This document shows, in pieces, positions 1 to 11,182 of a DNA stretch of 64,000 bases. The DNA is from Clusia tigrina (Eukaryota; Arthropoda; Insecta; Diptera; Clusiidae): assembly GCA_920105625.2 (NCBI GenBank), contig OV050030.1:423269240-423333239 (forward strand), read 5' to 3'. The stretch's first letter is position 1, and the number at the start of each line of letters is the position of its first letter. The position numbers were made by a program, and so were the translations under genes. The notes below the pieces were generated by a model. The model did not search any database. It worked only from the letters and a program-made list of their open reading frames with translations, and was not told the origin of the DNA.

Positions 1-2690
1 TATTGATCATCAAGGGGCATATTTTGAAAAGCCATTTTCATTTAAAAATGTTTGTTATTATTTGCTATTCCCGAAATATAAATAGTACCCCTCGTATACT
101 TATGTTTTGATGACAAATAAGAAGCGACTGTTAGAAGTATCCAATAAGTATATACGATCGATATAAAATTATAGATTGTTTACTGGTATTGATATATACT
201 CCTTATCCGTACTAGCAGTAGAGGCTGATACGGAACGAACACAGGACTACTCGTAGAAACATCCAGACTCGTCTTTATAGAGATTTATAAATTCCCCCAC
301 CAGTAACAAGTGTTACAGTCGTATGGCTTTATGGTTAGCAACATGGGTCTCTTCCAGCTCTGGAGAGCGAATTGTTTCCATATCTATCGGTTAGTTTAGG
401 TTGATCTGGCACACGTTGACCTATTGATCCTTAGCGGTACCAAATGGACCTCTAAGCAAATTTATATTTATCCTGTAGAATGTCACCGGTTTTAGTGAAT
501 CAAAGAAGAGCTTGAAGTTCCATTCCTGGGACGTCTTCAAGCTTACCAAATTGTAGGGCCCCAAGCATTTTAAGCGCAGGGCATATGCATAAAGATGTTC
601 CAAAGTTTCCCTTGTTCCCGCCTCTCTGCATTTCCTTCTCTATAAATGTGTGGGTGTGTTCGTTGTTATACGTACGAATGAATGAGTCTTGCGTTAGATC
701 CGACCGAGTCAGTTTTACTGCAGAGGCAGTCCACAGCTATACGAGCAGACTCTTTAGGAGCATAAGCCGTGGAGTATTTGTGCCTGGTAAGTGGTATTTG
801 TAGTTTTGACTACTGTCTGCAGTCACTTGCAAAATATCACTGCAATAACTCCACTCAGCCATGGCACAGAGTGCGATACCGGGCTGGCGTAGGGTATGTG
901 TGAGTGTGGCTGTGTGTGTGGCGTGTTGCCAGCTTTCTGTGTACGAAGAAAAAGTTTGGAATTTTTTTCATTATTTATTTATTTCTGTTACCCCATAAAA
1001 GAGTAAAACAGCAAATAGCGCAAACTTATGTCAGCAATGCGGTTATGCGGTTGTGTGGGTTAGTTCAGACATTTTGGAATTGTTTGCTACGCCAGTGGAA
1101 TGCACTAAATACGAATTGGGATTTCTGCTTTTGTATGCTTGAAATATTGTTGAAATATGCATGGGAATGCTTTTAAAATGCCAAATGATTCGGTTTGACT
1201 TTAAGGAATTCAAGTGTTGAAAGTAATTAATCTGTTACGTCCGTCTGAAGGCACTCAAATCGGCATGTCCTTTCATATTCTTTTGGCATACACATTTTCT
1301 CTCCCCCTCTTCATCGCTCCCCCTCTCTTCATCTCTCTCTATCTCTATCGCAGCCTCTTTCTGTCTCTTTCTATTTGAGAGTTGCTCTAGATTTGTGCAT
1401 AATTCCTATTTATTTCCGTTTCCTTTGAGCGTTTGGTAGACAACAATTTTGTGTATGAGTGCACTCGTGTGCGTTTTCTTGTGGGTCTTCTTCCTGTGCG
1501 GATGGCGCCATCCTAGACTTCATTTTCTCTGTTCATAAATTACTTTTTCCATATTTGCATATTTTCCTCAGTTTTTTTCTTTCCATATTGCGTTATTTTT
1601 GTTTGGTTTTTGTTTGTTTTGTGGTGGATTACGACATAGAAATAGGATTTGGTTTAATATTTTTGTAAATCCTTCAAATGCATTTAAAATTATAATTTCC
1701 ACAGTTCTGAATGGCGAGAAGTGGGTCGAACCAAATTGTATAAAGTAAAAAATGTTGGTAAATTTCTTTGGTGTGAAGCACCAAGAAAAATTGACCGTAA
1801 AATATGTCATTGGATTAAAACGGCAGAACAGACTTATTCACACACAGATAAAATTATGAATACAAAAAAAAATTATGATTTATAAATTATTCTATTTAAA
1901 TCCCGAAACTTATGCGTAAACTTGCATTGTGACGTCAATATGAGAAGTTGAAATTTCAAAGAGCTGCTGTTCAATTATTCTGGACACAACAATGCTTCCC
2001 ATACAACTTCAAAGGATGAATCCTTTGGTATGAAGCATTTTATAAAATCTTTTGATATTAAGAAAATGAGTCCAAACTTCATAGCGAATTCGAGAGATCA
2101 GACACAGATATTTCAAGAGAGTATTGTTGAAGTTTGGTGAAGTGTTTTCATATTTATAGAGTCTCATATCAAAAGGGTATCTGATAGTCTTATTACAATA
2201 ATTAAGAAAAGATAAAATTTTCTATAGTAGATGTTGAAAATTTTTTGCAGAATATGTCAGATGATCCTTTCAGCGACTGATATGAAAAGTTGTTAGTTGA
2301 TGAACTAAACAATTATATAATATAATCATATAATTCATAGACTCAGTATAATATTTGATCATTAACTATGTTCGCAACACTGTTGAACACATGTTTGAGT
2401 ACTTGGTGGAAGATTTTGTATGAGACTTACTCAACAATCTTGTGGCAGATGTGAATGGCGACAAGAATCTTATTTCTGGGCAGGAGACTTGGTATGCTGA
2501 CTACCATTTCAAAGTTGTTCGGTGATTGGTGTTTCTAATTTCAGCAGTTCGAGGCAGCGCAACCGTTTCAAGTTTGTTCTTTTTGCATCACTGAGAGGAA
2601 TACTATCAGAAGTATCAATCATCGAATTCCTAATTTAACAATAAGGATGTGAACCTTGTCTCATAAATAAAATAAACCTACAAAAATCCT
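1..2690. other. Intergenic, no gene recognised
   Basis: AT-rich sequence with only short open frames lacking codon structure or recognisable domains. A pyrimidine-rich CT tract lies near 1300-1375 and GT-rich stretches near 895-925. I see no RNA gene or intact mobile element. Confidence 0.5.
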
Positions 2691-2694
2691 AAGT

Positions 2695-3590
2695 GTGCAT
2701 TGGCCCGTCAGATATCCGGTGAGAATTCGGGAGTGCTCCATATTTACTATGAGAAGCTTTCTAGATACTGCTGTGTCTGAGAAGGAGGGATGGCGTAGAG
2801 GCATGCATGGTAAATGCAAAACCTTCAACCTGTTCACGGATGGGTCGAAAATGAGCAGGTTGGAGCAGGTGTCTATTGCCACGAACTAGATATCAAACAG
2901 CTTTTCAGACTACGTAACTACTGCAGTATTTTTCAAGCGGAAGTTTTTGCAGCATGGAAAGCCGCAGAGCTCGCCTGCATAGCTCGCCTGCATAACAGAA
3001 ACTACGAACTCCACAATAAACTTCTATATAGATAGCCAGGTTGCGATCAAAACTATAACTTCATACTGTGCATCTTCCAGAAATGCAAAGCAGCAATAGA
3101 AAGACTGGCCACCAATCGGAAGACACATATCTACTGGTTTGCCAGGGCATAAGAATAACGAGAGTGCGGATGCCATTGCAAAAAGCGGAATCTTACTACC
3201 AAACGAGCAAATAAGTAATGTACTGATGCGTCTACAAATGATCAATAGCCGTATTGAAGATGACATGATAAGAAAGAGGCAAGAAAGATGGAACACTATT
3301 AGTTATAAAATCGCAAGGCTCATGTGCAAACAGTACGGCACTCAGACCAAATCGATACTGGCACTCCCGAGGAAGTAGGAATACTGACAGGTCACTATCT
3401 AAAAGGATGAGACTCACCAATAATAATGAATGCAGGAAATGTGGGGAGCAGGGCACAAGGGAAGCATCTACTATGCCTATGACCGGAAATATCGAAAACG
3501 CGCCGAATACGTCTGGGAACCCCTTGATTTAAAGGACTACAAGACCACAATTAGAGACGTGTCGCTCTGAAGATGATTGTCCTACATTAT
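2695..3590 (+). mobile_element. LINE ORF2 3' remnant (RNase H and Cys tail), frameshifted
   Basis: Three overlapping frames together give the C-terminal part of a non-LTR retrotransposon ORF2. FTDGSK is the first RNase H aspartate motif (about 2830). A GAGVY-like stretch and FQAEVFA follow (about 2870-2950), then IDSQVAIKT (about 3030) and PGHKNNESADAIAK (about 3140). The Cys motif CRKCGEQG closes the unit near 3430. Frameshifts between these blocks show it is a dead copy. Insect LINE clades that keep an RNase H domain include R1, I and LOA, so it belongs near those rather than to Jockey proper. No endonuclease or 5' part is present. Confidence 0.75.
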
Positions 3591-4196
3591 TAGTCCATTA
3601 CCCGGAACAACTTCCGATCTACCCATTTCCTCAACAATTCTTGGATGTGACAGTTCAGGGCCTATAAGACGTCGCAATGCTCCTTTTTTAGACTAATTGG
3701 TCGGCTTGTTCGTTTTGTTGTAATTCTATTGTATTATGCTGTTCCAGTTCCTTTAAATCGGCAATTCTTGACTACTCCTGATGTGTCCATAAAGGAATGT
3801 AATGCCTTTAAGTCCGCTTGGAAGTCCGATAGTATATACATATGTATATATATGCACTACACATTTTCCTGCAAGCATCCTTGTGCCTGCGTCGGTGGCA
3901 TAGGTTTCTGCCAGGTATGTTGTAGCAAGCCTTCTCATCGCAAAAGCTTTATGAAATCTGGAGCTATAAATCCCTGCCTCTACATTTCCATCTTCCACAT
4001 TGGATCCATTCGTTTGCCATGCTTATGGAGCCAGATTCAGAGATGAATTTCTCCGTTTTCCAAGATTCTCTCTGTGATATGCATACTTTGTAATTTTTGG
4101 ACAATTCCACCATGGGGGATTTTGAGGGAGCCTTTGATGATTGGGTAATTTTCGATAGTGTCCCCGCACCTGAATTCAAAGGAGTTAGTTAGCCGC

Positions 4197-4208
4197 ACAG
4201 ACAGAGAC
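4197..4208. repeat. Target-site duplication, left copy
   Basis: ACAGACAGAGAC, identical to 4655-4666. It flanks the RTE-like LINE insertion and is cut from the host LINE sequence. Confidence 0.85.
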
Positions 4209-4654
4209 TTTTATCAACAAATGTCTACGAAGAATCTGCCGCATTTTCTGGCCGACAACGATCATGAAGGAAGACCTGTGGCGCCTCACCAATAGCGAGC
4301 CTATTGACACACAAGTTAAAAGATGCAAGTGGAGCTGAATAGGGCACGTTCTGCGTAGAGAAGACACCAACATTGCAAAGATGGCCATTCAATGGAACCC
4401 ACATGGTAGTCGGAAAGCAGGACGCCCACGACAAACATGGGTACGCACTATCCCTGCCGAAAGCCACCACAGAGCCACCTGGAACGAAATAAGACACCTG
4501 GCTGCTGATAGAAACCGTTGGAGAGCTTTTGTGACCGCCCTATGCTCCGACTAGGAGCGATATTTGATTCTTTTATTATGTCTTTTAGTTAACTTTGTTA
4601 GCATAAGTATAGTTTTATTGTGTCAAATATCATGGAATAATAATAATAATAATA
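4209..4654 (+). mobile_element. 5'-truncated RTE-like LINE insertion with AAT tail
   Basis: The frame encodes the extreme C-terminus of an insect endonuclease-reverse transcriptase of the kind ending with a W.GHVLRR block and a GRPRQTWVR block. Here the readable pieces are IGHVLRREDTNIAKMAIQW and SRKAGRPRQTWVRTI, with a stop just after LCSD near 4552. One in-frame stop (TGA in place of a Trp codon) sits before IGHVLRR. About 80 bp of 3' UTR and a run of AAT triplets (4636-4654) follow. Perfect 12-bp duplications at 4197-4208 and 4655-4666 show a single target-primed insertion of a 5'-truncated transcript. The clade name is inferred from the C-terminal motif. Confidence 0.8.
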
Positions 4655-4666
4655 ACAGACAGAGAC
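4655..4666. repeat. Target-site duplication, right copy
   Basis: ACAGACAGAGAC, directly after the AAT tail of the LINE insertion; see 4197-4208. Confidence 0.85.
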
Positions 4667-5404
4667 AAGCCTCTCTTTTGGTGCTTAAGCTTAATGGAGA
4701 TCTTCCTAATAGCACCTGCAGTCCCATCGTCGGATATGTTTTCAATGCCCCGCTTATACCCATGAATGCCACACGTTCCAGTTTGTTTAGTTTCTTTGCT
4801 GTGCAGTCTTCTGTTCAACCTTACGCTACCATATTGACGAGGCAAAGGTGATAATCGGATTGACAATACTGTTATAGGGACGGTTTCGGTCTTATGTTCC
4901 ATGTTTTACCATACTGCCCTGATATGCATATATTGCACGCATGCCTTTATTGATTGGATTATTCGGGTGTGAATTACACGTTAGTGTTACCTAGATAGTC
5001 AATCATAGAGAGGAGTGCTTCTTGATCTTCCTTAAGCTCATATCTGTCATATTAGTCCGTGTGCATCTTTTAACACCAAGCCTTTCAATTACCTTCGCTT
5101 TCCACATATCAATTTCATATCACAATATTGCCGTCGCCAGTAGTGGATTACTTCCAATTAATGCTTTAACATTTGTCGGAACTCGCTCATTGATTTATCA
5201 CTTCTCATCCGGCTCCGCTGATTATAAATTGATTTAACGTGGCATGTTTCAAAATATTTCATAAATTTGTTAAATTATCAGAGTTCATTTATGGAAGTTC
5301 CTGGGATAATTCACCCACTCACGAATAATCTGCACATTCTGTTAGTGTGCTTACTGGAATATATCAACATTTTATTTACTTATTATATTATAATTTTTAT
5401 TATA

Positions 5405-5570
5405 GCCGTGATAATAGAATAGTGGTAGGCATGCTACATTCACACTCGGGGGGTCCTGCCTCGAGCATGGTCTCAAAAATACTTTTTTCTAATTCTTTGA
5501 AGATCTTAGTTGCTAGTACTCATCCCCTAATCCATAATTAATTATGTTGCAAGGTATAATAATAATATCT
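5405..5570 (+). mobile_element. tRNA-derived SINE, copy 1 (longest 5' head)
   Basis: The head starts GCCGTG (5405), followed by an A-box-like TAGAATAGTGG near 5415 and then CATGCTACATTCACAC. The body matches the other copies (GGTCTC at about 5469, CTAGTACTCATCCCC, TAATTAATTATG) and ends in an ATAATAATA tail. The B box region is deleted. GCCGTG can pair with CACGGGC downstream of the B box in copy 2, as a tRNA acceptor stem would. No clear target duplication is visible. Confidence 0.7.
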
Positions 5571-5574
5571 AGTA

Positions 5575-7340
5575 TACCTAAGACAGAGATTAAATTTCTC
5601 TAAAACCGTACAGGTCTATAGTTAGCCTTGTTTTAGTGTCAAGACCTCAAGATTTTTCTGTCCTAGTTTCGTGTGAAGATTTTTTTAGTTCCTACAGCTA
5701 CTGCGGTGAAGTGAAGGCTCTAATGTTGTATAAAAAATGAATTATGTAGCAAATAACGTTTAAATTTGTTAAGGTAACATCATCGAAGATCTACTTATAA
5801 AGTTGTTCTATTGAATGAACTCTATGAGGGAGGAATGATCGTTCAATCCATATCCGATGATAGACTCATAAAAACCATTCGAACCACAAACTGATGTGAT
5901 TACTTAAAACGGTTTTTAATTATCGACAGATATCGGGTGAAGGATATATGTATGCCCAGCTATGTTGGCCTCAACAATCTAAACTCTCATTTCTGTTCCT
6001 TTAGACAAGTTTTGCCCAACCCTTCTTAGCATAACTAATACAATTATTGCTCCTCGTGCACCCAATTGTATTATTCCTTTGTTAATTTACAATCATTTAT
6101 TGCATAACTCCATTATACGAGTATTAAAGCATCTCTCCTTCATCTTCTATTCAAGCCGTCCCAGTTTGCTCGTGAGTTCTCACCACCACAGTTTTGCATA
6201 AGCTCAAAAGCGCATTTAATAGTGAATAATTTATTACACTGTTGTAGTTGCGAGGCTGCAGAGAATTTTATTATATAAATTATAAAATATATAAACACCC
6301 ACAACAGGGTCCGAGAAGGCACATTTTCCAGCTCCTTCGTTTTCATTTCAGTATGATGCCAGTTACGAGCGACTGACCCACATTCACATTTTACACAATG
6401 ACCTACCATTAGTTTCTTTGGAGCTCTTGTATTTTATGCTTCAATGCGCCAACAAATGAATTTGACTGAAGCCCTCTACTCTGCAGCCAGCACCCTCCCC
6501 CTCCCCCTGCCCCTCTCGCAATTTTCTCTGCAATACGCTTGACTGGACTCACTTTTTAGCGCACTGCTCTGAAATAAAATTGTTCGAAACAAAAGCGAAA
6601 AAAGGGAATAGAATAAAGTATCCTGTAGAAAAAAATGGCGTGTTCACATTGGAGCTCTGGCGCAAATGCCCCCGCCTTGTTGCATGCACATGGCTGTGCA
6701 CGTACATGACGCCAGTTGCAGTGGGTGAACCCATTGGCGCCTCTTGTATGCATGCTCGCGCTCGTTCGCCGTAAGCACTTGAGGGGCGTACACTCGTTTG
6801 TGCCTTGTTCTGTGCCCCTTTGTGTGACATTATTACTTCAACTTCATTTGAAACGAGCAGCATTGTTGCACTTAAAAGTTATTTGCCCTCAGCCACCTCC
6901 TCTCCGAGCTGCGAGCATATTCCAGCGCGCCCCTCTTGTGGTGATTTTGTTTGCAAAACAGTTGCCACAATTGTTTTAAAAGTTTTTATTGCTCTGAACT
7001 GGTTTTATTGTTGTCGTCGCCTTGTTCTGTAGTCGGTGGTGCAGTAGGGCTGCGAAACAATGGGTCGAGAATGTGCTCGAAGGCAGAGAATACGATTTAA
7101 TTATGATAATAAATGACTTCATGACGACATACGTACATACATATATACATATATTCCCTGTGGTGTTTAGATTATCCTCCCTCCCCACACTTAAAGTAGC
7201 GTCAAATCGGTGTCACTTTTGTTGCCTTTTTGTTACCTTTATGACAAAGAGAAATAAGAAACAAAACGAACGGGAATGTGACTATGTGACATAGAACGAT
7301 GCACTTGGCTCCCATTATTCAGGCAGACATGGCACCAGTA
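5575..7340. other. Intergenic, no gene recognised
   Basis: No supported coding exon. A C-rich pyrimidine tract lies at about 6488-6515. The stretch 6640-7000 is more GC-rich than its surroundings and could be a promoter or untranslated exon, but nothing in it decides this. Confidence 0.4.
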
Positions 7341-7357
7341 ACCTCGCAGAAAGTGTT

Positions 7358-7409
7358 GAAACCGGTTTCAGTATATAAAGCAGCACTTAACAGCAATGAA
7401 ACCGGTTTC
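7358..7409. promoter_or_regulatory. Paired GAAACCGGTTTC palindromes flanking a TATA-like box
   Basis: The perfect 12-bp palindrome GAAACCGGTTTC occurs at 7358-7369 and again at 7398-7409, a 40-bp period. TATATAAAG lies between them near 7372-7380. The AACCGGTT core matches the known binding consensus of Grainyhead/CP2 factors in insects. A regulatory role is inference: no gene start is recognised close by on either strand. Confidence 0.4.
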
Positions 7410-7556
7410 GCTACATAATTATTTCGCCACCACAGCAGCCAATCGGCAGCAGGCAAGCCCACCGCGTCACGTGTCAGTCGAAAAACTGGTTCTGGAATGA
7501 CATGCCTCTCCACGGGAAGAGCTACAATGTGTTGGGACTCAGAGTTTTTTTGTGAA

Positions 7557-8030
7557 CCACAATGGAACAGCGAGGAACTCTTGTGGTGAACTCCAGTGGA
7601 ACAGTGAGGAACTCTTGTGGCATACCCCAGTGGAACAGCAAGGAACTGTTGTGGTGAACCCCGTTGGAACAGTGAAGAACTCTTCTGGTGGACTCCAGTT
7701 GAACAGTGAAGAACTCTTGTGGCGAACCCCAGTACAACATTGAAGAACTTTTGTGGCGAACTCCAGTGGAACAGTGCGGACTGTTGTGGTGAACCCCGTT
7801 GGAACAGTGCGGAACTCTTGTGGCGGACTCCAGTTGAACAGTGAAGAACTCTTGTGGCGAACCCCAGTACAACATTGAAGAACTTTTGTGGCGAACTCCA
7901 GTGGAACAGTGCGGAACTATTGTGGTGAACCCCGTTGGAACAGCGAGGAACTCTTGTGGTGAGCTCCAGTGGAACAGTGAAGAACTCTTGTGGAGCACCC
8001 CAGGGGAACAGTGAGAAACCCTTGTAGGCA
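7557..8030. repeat. 34-bp minisatellite, about 14 units, with higher-order structure
   Basis: Units of 34 bp (one of 33 bp) with the core CCAGTGGAACAGTGA followed by AGAACTCTTGTGG run head to tail. Variant types CCGTTGG, CCAGTTG, CCAGTAC and CCAGTGG recur in the same order in two successive blocks of about 136 bp (about 7662-7797 and 7798-7933), so a four-unit block was itself duplicated. There are no unique spacers. The minus strand stays open through the array for 169 codons, but the 34-bp unit shifts frame at every repeat, so this is probably not a protein. Confidence 0.9.
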
Positions 8031-8575
8031 ACTCTTTGACGACTAACTATCTGGCTACCATGCTATAAAACAAAGGGTGTATAACATTTGGGGTTCTACG
8101 ACCTTAGAGCGTTATTCACATTCGTACCGGATGATTTTCGAGAACCCGTGGTATGAAGCGTGCCTCGCCACCCTGGAACTTTTTTAATCGAAATAAATAC
8201 GAAATTCCTGATAAAAAAAAATAATTTTGTACTTGATAACAGACACAGATATGGTTGATTTACCTCCTGTTCTAAAACTATTAAAGAGACCCGTGTGTCC
8301 TTACAAGCTTGATCATTGGGTAGGTTAAAGTCAAAATAAAACATATAAAATAGGATTGCAGTTACAGTTATTAGTGAAGGGTTCCACTTGAAATGTTAAG
8401 ATGAACCTTTCTGATTAATCTAATAGAGATGTTTGTCCTCAGTCTTCTGTAGTTTGTTCTTCAAGTTAAATGAAATTTTAAGTGTGATTTCCTTGACTAA
8501 TATAAAGTCCACGCTTTCTAGTTGAAAATGTACACTAAATTTTTACATTGACTTAATATTCCTCAGCTCCCTGCC

Positions 8576-8690
8576 AGGAAAATCGGTTAAAACCATCAAT
8601 TCCTGGATCTGTCTGTGTAGCGTATGTGCCCCAGGGACAGTCGGTTAAACCCATAAACTCCTGGGTCTGTCTATGTTTGTATGTTAGTCT
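8576..8690. repeat. Tandem duplication of about 57 bp
   Basis: A segment with CGGTTAAAACCATCAATTCC and GGATCTGTCTGTGTAG is followed directly by a diverged copy with CGGTTAAACCCATAAACTCC and GGGTCTGTCTATG. Both share the order CAGG, CGGTTAAA, CCAT, TCCTGG, TCTGTCT. Confidence 0.65.
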
Positions 8691-8879
8691 CAACAGTATT
8701 ATTAGAAACATGAGGTACATAACCGCCGTAGAAGGAGGTATCCAAGCACTCAGACAATCACGCCCGTTGTACTCTAAGCTTGGGAGTAGTATACATAAAC
8801 TAAGTCATTTCGTTTTCACCTCCGTCATTGTGGTAGAACACCAATAATATTCCATAGTTTTGTATGCACCGCATTTAAC

Positions 8880-9180
8880 ACAATCTGCAGAAATTCTACT
8901 GAGTTTTTCATACTCATCACTTTTCTTTGTTCTTCTGAAGAACTATCTTCTTCTATTTGTTCACAGTTTTCGGATTATAGTTCCATTTAAACTATGTATG
9001 ATTCTAAGAATGCGATGGAGGAGGGGACATTTTTAAACTACCACTATTAGTCACTTCCTTCATTATACCACATTATCATCACATTGATATCGATAAATCT
9101 ACTAAGCTTTTCATACTGATGATCACTTTCTTTTTACTTCTGAAGAACTCTTTTCTTCTCTTTGTTTGTGGTTTATAAAT
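8880..9180. repeat. Imperfect direct repeat
   Basis: Two segments about 200 bp apart (near 8885-8975 and 9088-9180) share the order TCTACTGAG/TCTACTAAG, TTTTCATACT, CACTTTTC/CACTTTC and TTCTGAAGAACT. They are roughly three-quarters alike by eye. The family is not recognised. Confidence 0.45.
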
Positions 9181-11144
9181 CCATCATTTTTATCATGATA
9201 TGCAGACAATTCAGCACAATTTTTACTAATCTGTTCATATCTTTCCTCTTTAATGATGATTTACTCTTCATGGTTTTTGTTTCATCATTGTTTTTGTTTC
9301 AGTATTAATCGTATTTAAGATATTCTTTATAGAATGTTTAATTCTGACAAATCAGCCACCCTACAAATATTTTGTACAATCTAGCATAGTTAATAAATTC
9401 CAGTTCCACCACTGTTCAAGTTCTTCAGTTTTATCGTATCAATTTGATTAGGAAAGGCCAAATTACGAGTGTCAAATTTACGCTGCTTCTCTTCGCCGTT
9501 CAAAATGATGTTTATTTGTTCATGCACAGCAACATCAACAACAGAACAACCAGAATGTTGCTTGTAATATGAAAAAGCATTGAAGTAAAATCGTTGGCTA
9601 CTTCGGACAATATCAGCAAATTCCTGCACTGAATCAATTTACTTCCTCTGAAAACACCCCAACCATTTGTGCGCTATACAAACACTTCGTACTTGAAGTA
9701 TTTCTGTCGTTTGCGGGTTTCAGCATAATTGCAACTCAATATTAGAAAAAGGAGATAAGAGAAAAGCTACTTCGACGTGACGCGATAAAATAAAACCTGG
9801 ATAATGGTCGAAAATTTGTACACCCTACGCATCTCTTTGGAACATGAGTCGATTGGGGTAGAATTAAAAATTGAATAAATATTGTAACTACTTTAAATAC
9901 AGATCTGAAATGACTTCTAACCTACCAATCACTTTAAACCAACAATCTCAACACTATTCTTTCTTACTCTATTCTGGATTACTCTTACACGAACTCTTAG
10001 AATTATACCACTTGTTCCAACAGGGTTCCTCATAAACTTCACTATCGATTCATTCATCTTCTTAACTAGTTTCGTTAATAGAAATCTCACAATTGCTACC
10101 TGGCGTAGTTCCTCAAACCAAATGAAATAAGTAGAAACAAGCCAAGTGTTTGGTGTAGGGTGTGGTAAAATTTAAAAACGTGATAACTTCGTGACAAGCC
10201 AACTGCAAACGACATTAGCAGCCATGGCGAATGGTGTTGGCAGTTACAATTGAAGCACTCACTCATCTATCATTCCAGTACAATGCTATAAAATAATATA
10301 TATGCCAATTTAGATTTAGATTATCCATTAAACGGCCGCAGAGCAAAAAACCATCCACAACCCAGAACACACACACATCCACAAATGCCTTCATAAATAT
10401 TCGTATATATTAATGCATGCTTATAGGTGCGGTTCTCGCTACCCAGCAGGAAATTTGTATGTGCAGAAAATTTGCTTAGAGAGGAGTACTTGAGTAGAAG
10501 CCAGCACATAGGACTCTACTGTTTCCAAAAATCAAAGATGAGTTGAGTGGAAATGATTGATGCGATAATGCGGTTTTAGAAGTGTATTCGGTGACTCACA
10601 GAATTCTTTCAGATATGGTTGCATGAGGAGAAAACTTCGGAACACAACAAATAAATCTCACCAATTAAAAATAGGATTCACATTACTTCGATAGATGGGT
10701 CATCTTACATGAAAAACTTCCTTTGGTCTATGAAAAAGTTCATTCAAAGTAAAGTAGTGATTGGACAACTATTGAATTGGATAACAGAGTAATACACCGG
10801 TAGGTCCTACACATATTATTGCAGGACAATACTTTTTGACTTTGTGTTTTGCTTTAAAACTATTTACTTTATAGTACATAAAATTAAGGACCCAATACTT
10901 TGGTATAAACTAAATATTTCCACCTATCAAATAAGGATTCAAATATTTCCAAAAGCTGAAAGTCAGGACTTTTTGGCAGCTAGTGGTCTATTTCTTTTCT
11001 ATAATAATAATTGTATTATTATTGTTCACTTATAAATAAGTAAATAGGTCAATATTTCCATCTATCATAGTAATGGAAACTTGTGAAAATGATTATTTTG
11101 TAGTACGCCCGCATTGGAAACCAAATTACTTGTGGAAGTTATGT

Positions 11145-11182
11145 CAAAGACAATATACTATATAATCTGTATATTGTCTTTG
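11145..11182. repeat. Perfect 14-bp stem hairpin
   Basis: CAAAGACAATATAC (11145-11158) and its exact reverse complement (11169-11182) are separated by 10 nt. The surrounding sequence is ordinary intergenic DNA. Confidence 0.7.

Larger units (their letters stand above)
3720..4860 (-). mobile_element. Degenerate LINE fragment (RT tail and RNase H) split by a younger insertion
   Basis: On the minus strand, 4860 down to 4667 reads in one frame as the RT-to-RNase H connection of an R1-like ORF2 (LNKLERVAFMGISGALKTYP, then LQVLLGRSPLSL). The element resumes at 4196 with a worn RNase H domain; VEAGIYSS and TTYLAETYA lie near 3920-4000. The break coincides exactly with the RTE-like insertion at 4209-4654 and its 12-bp target duplication. 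This copy is therefore older than its guest. It is non-functional, with several stops and frameshifts. Confidence 0.6.

Noticed and set aside
3139..3378. Host gene frames in the 2.7-3.6 kb region
   Set aside because: They are pieces of a frameshifted LINE RNase H and Cys tail.
7557..8030. CRISPR-like array
   Set aside because: The 34-bp units are contiguous with no unique spacers, and the genome is animal.
7522..8031. 169-codon minus-strand frame through the 34-bp repeat
   Set aside because: The repeat length shifts the frame each unit, the peptide is only the repeat read in rotation, and there is no start context or homologue.
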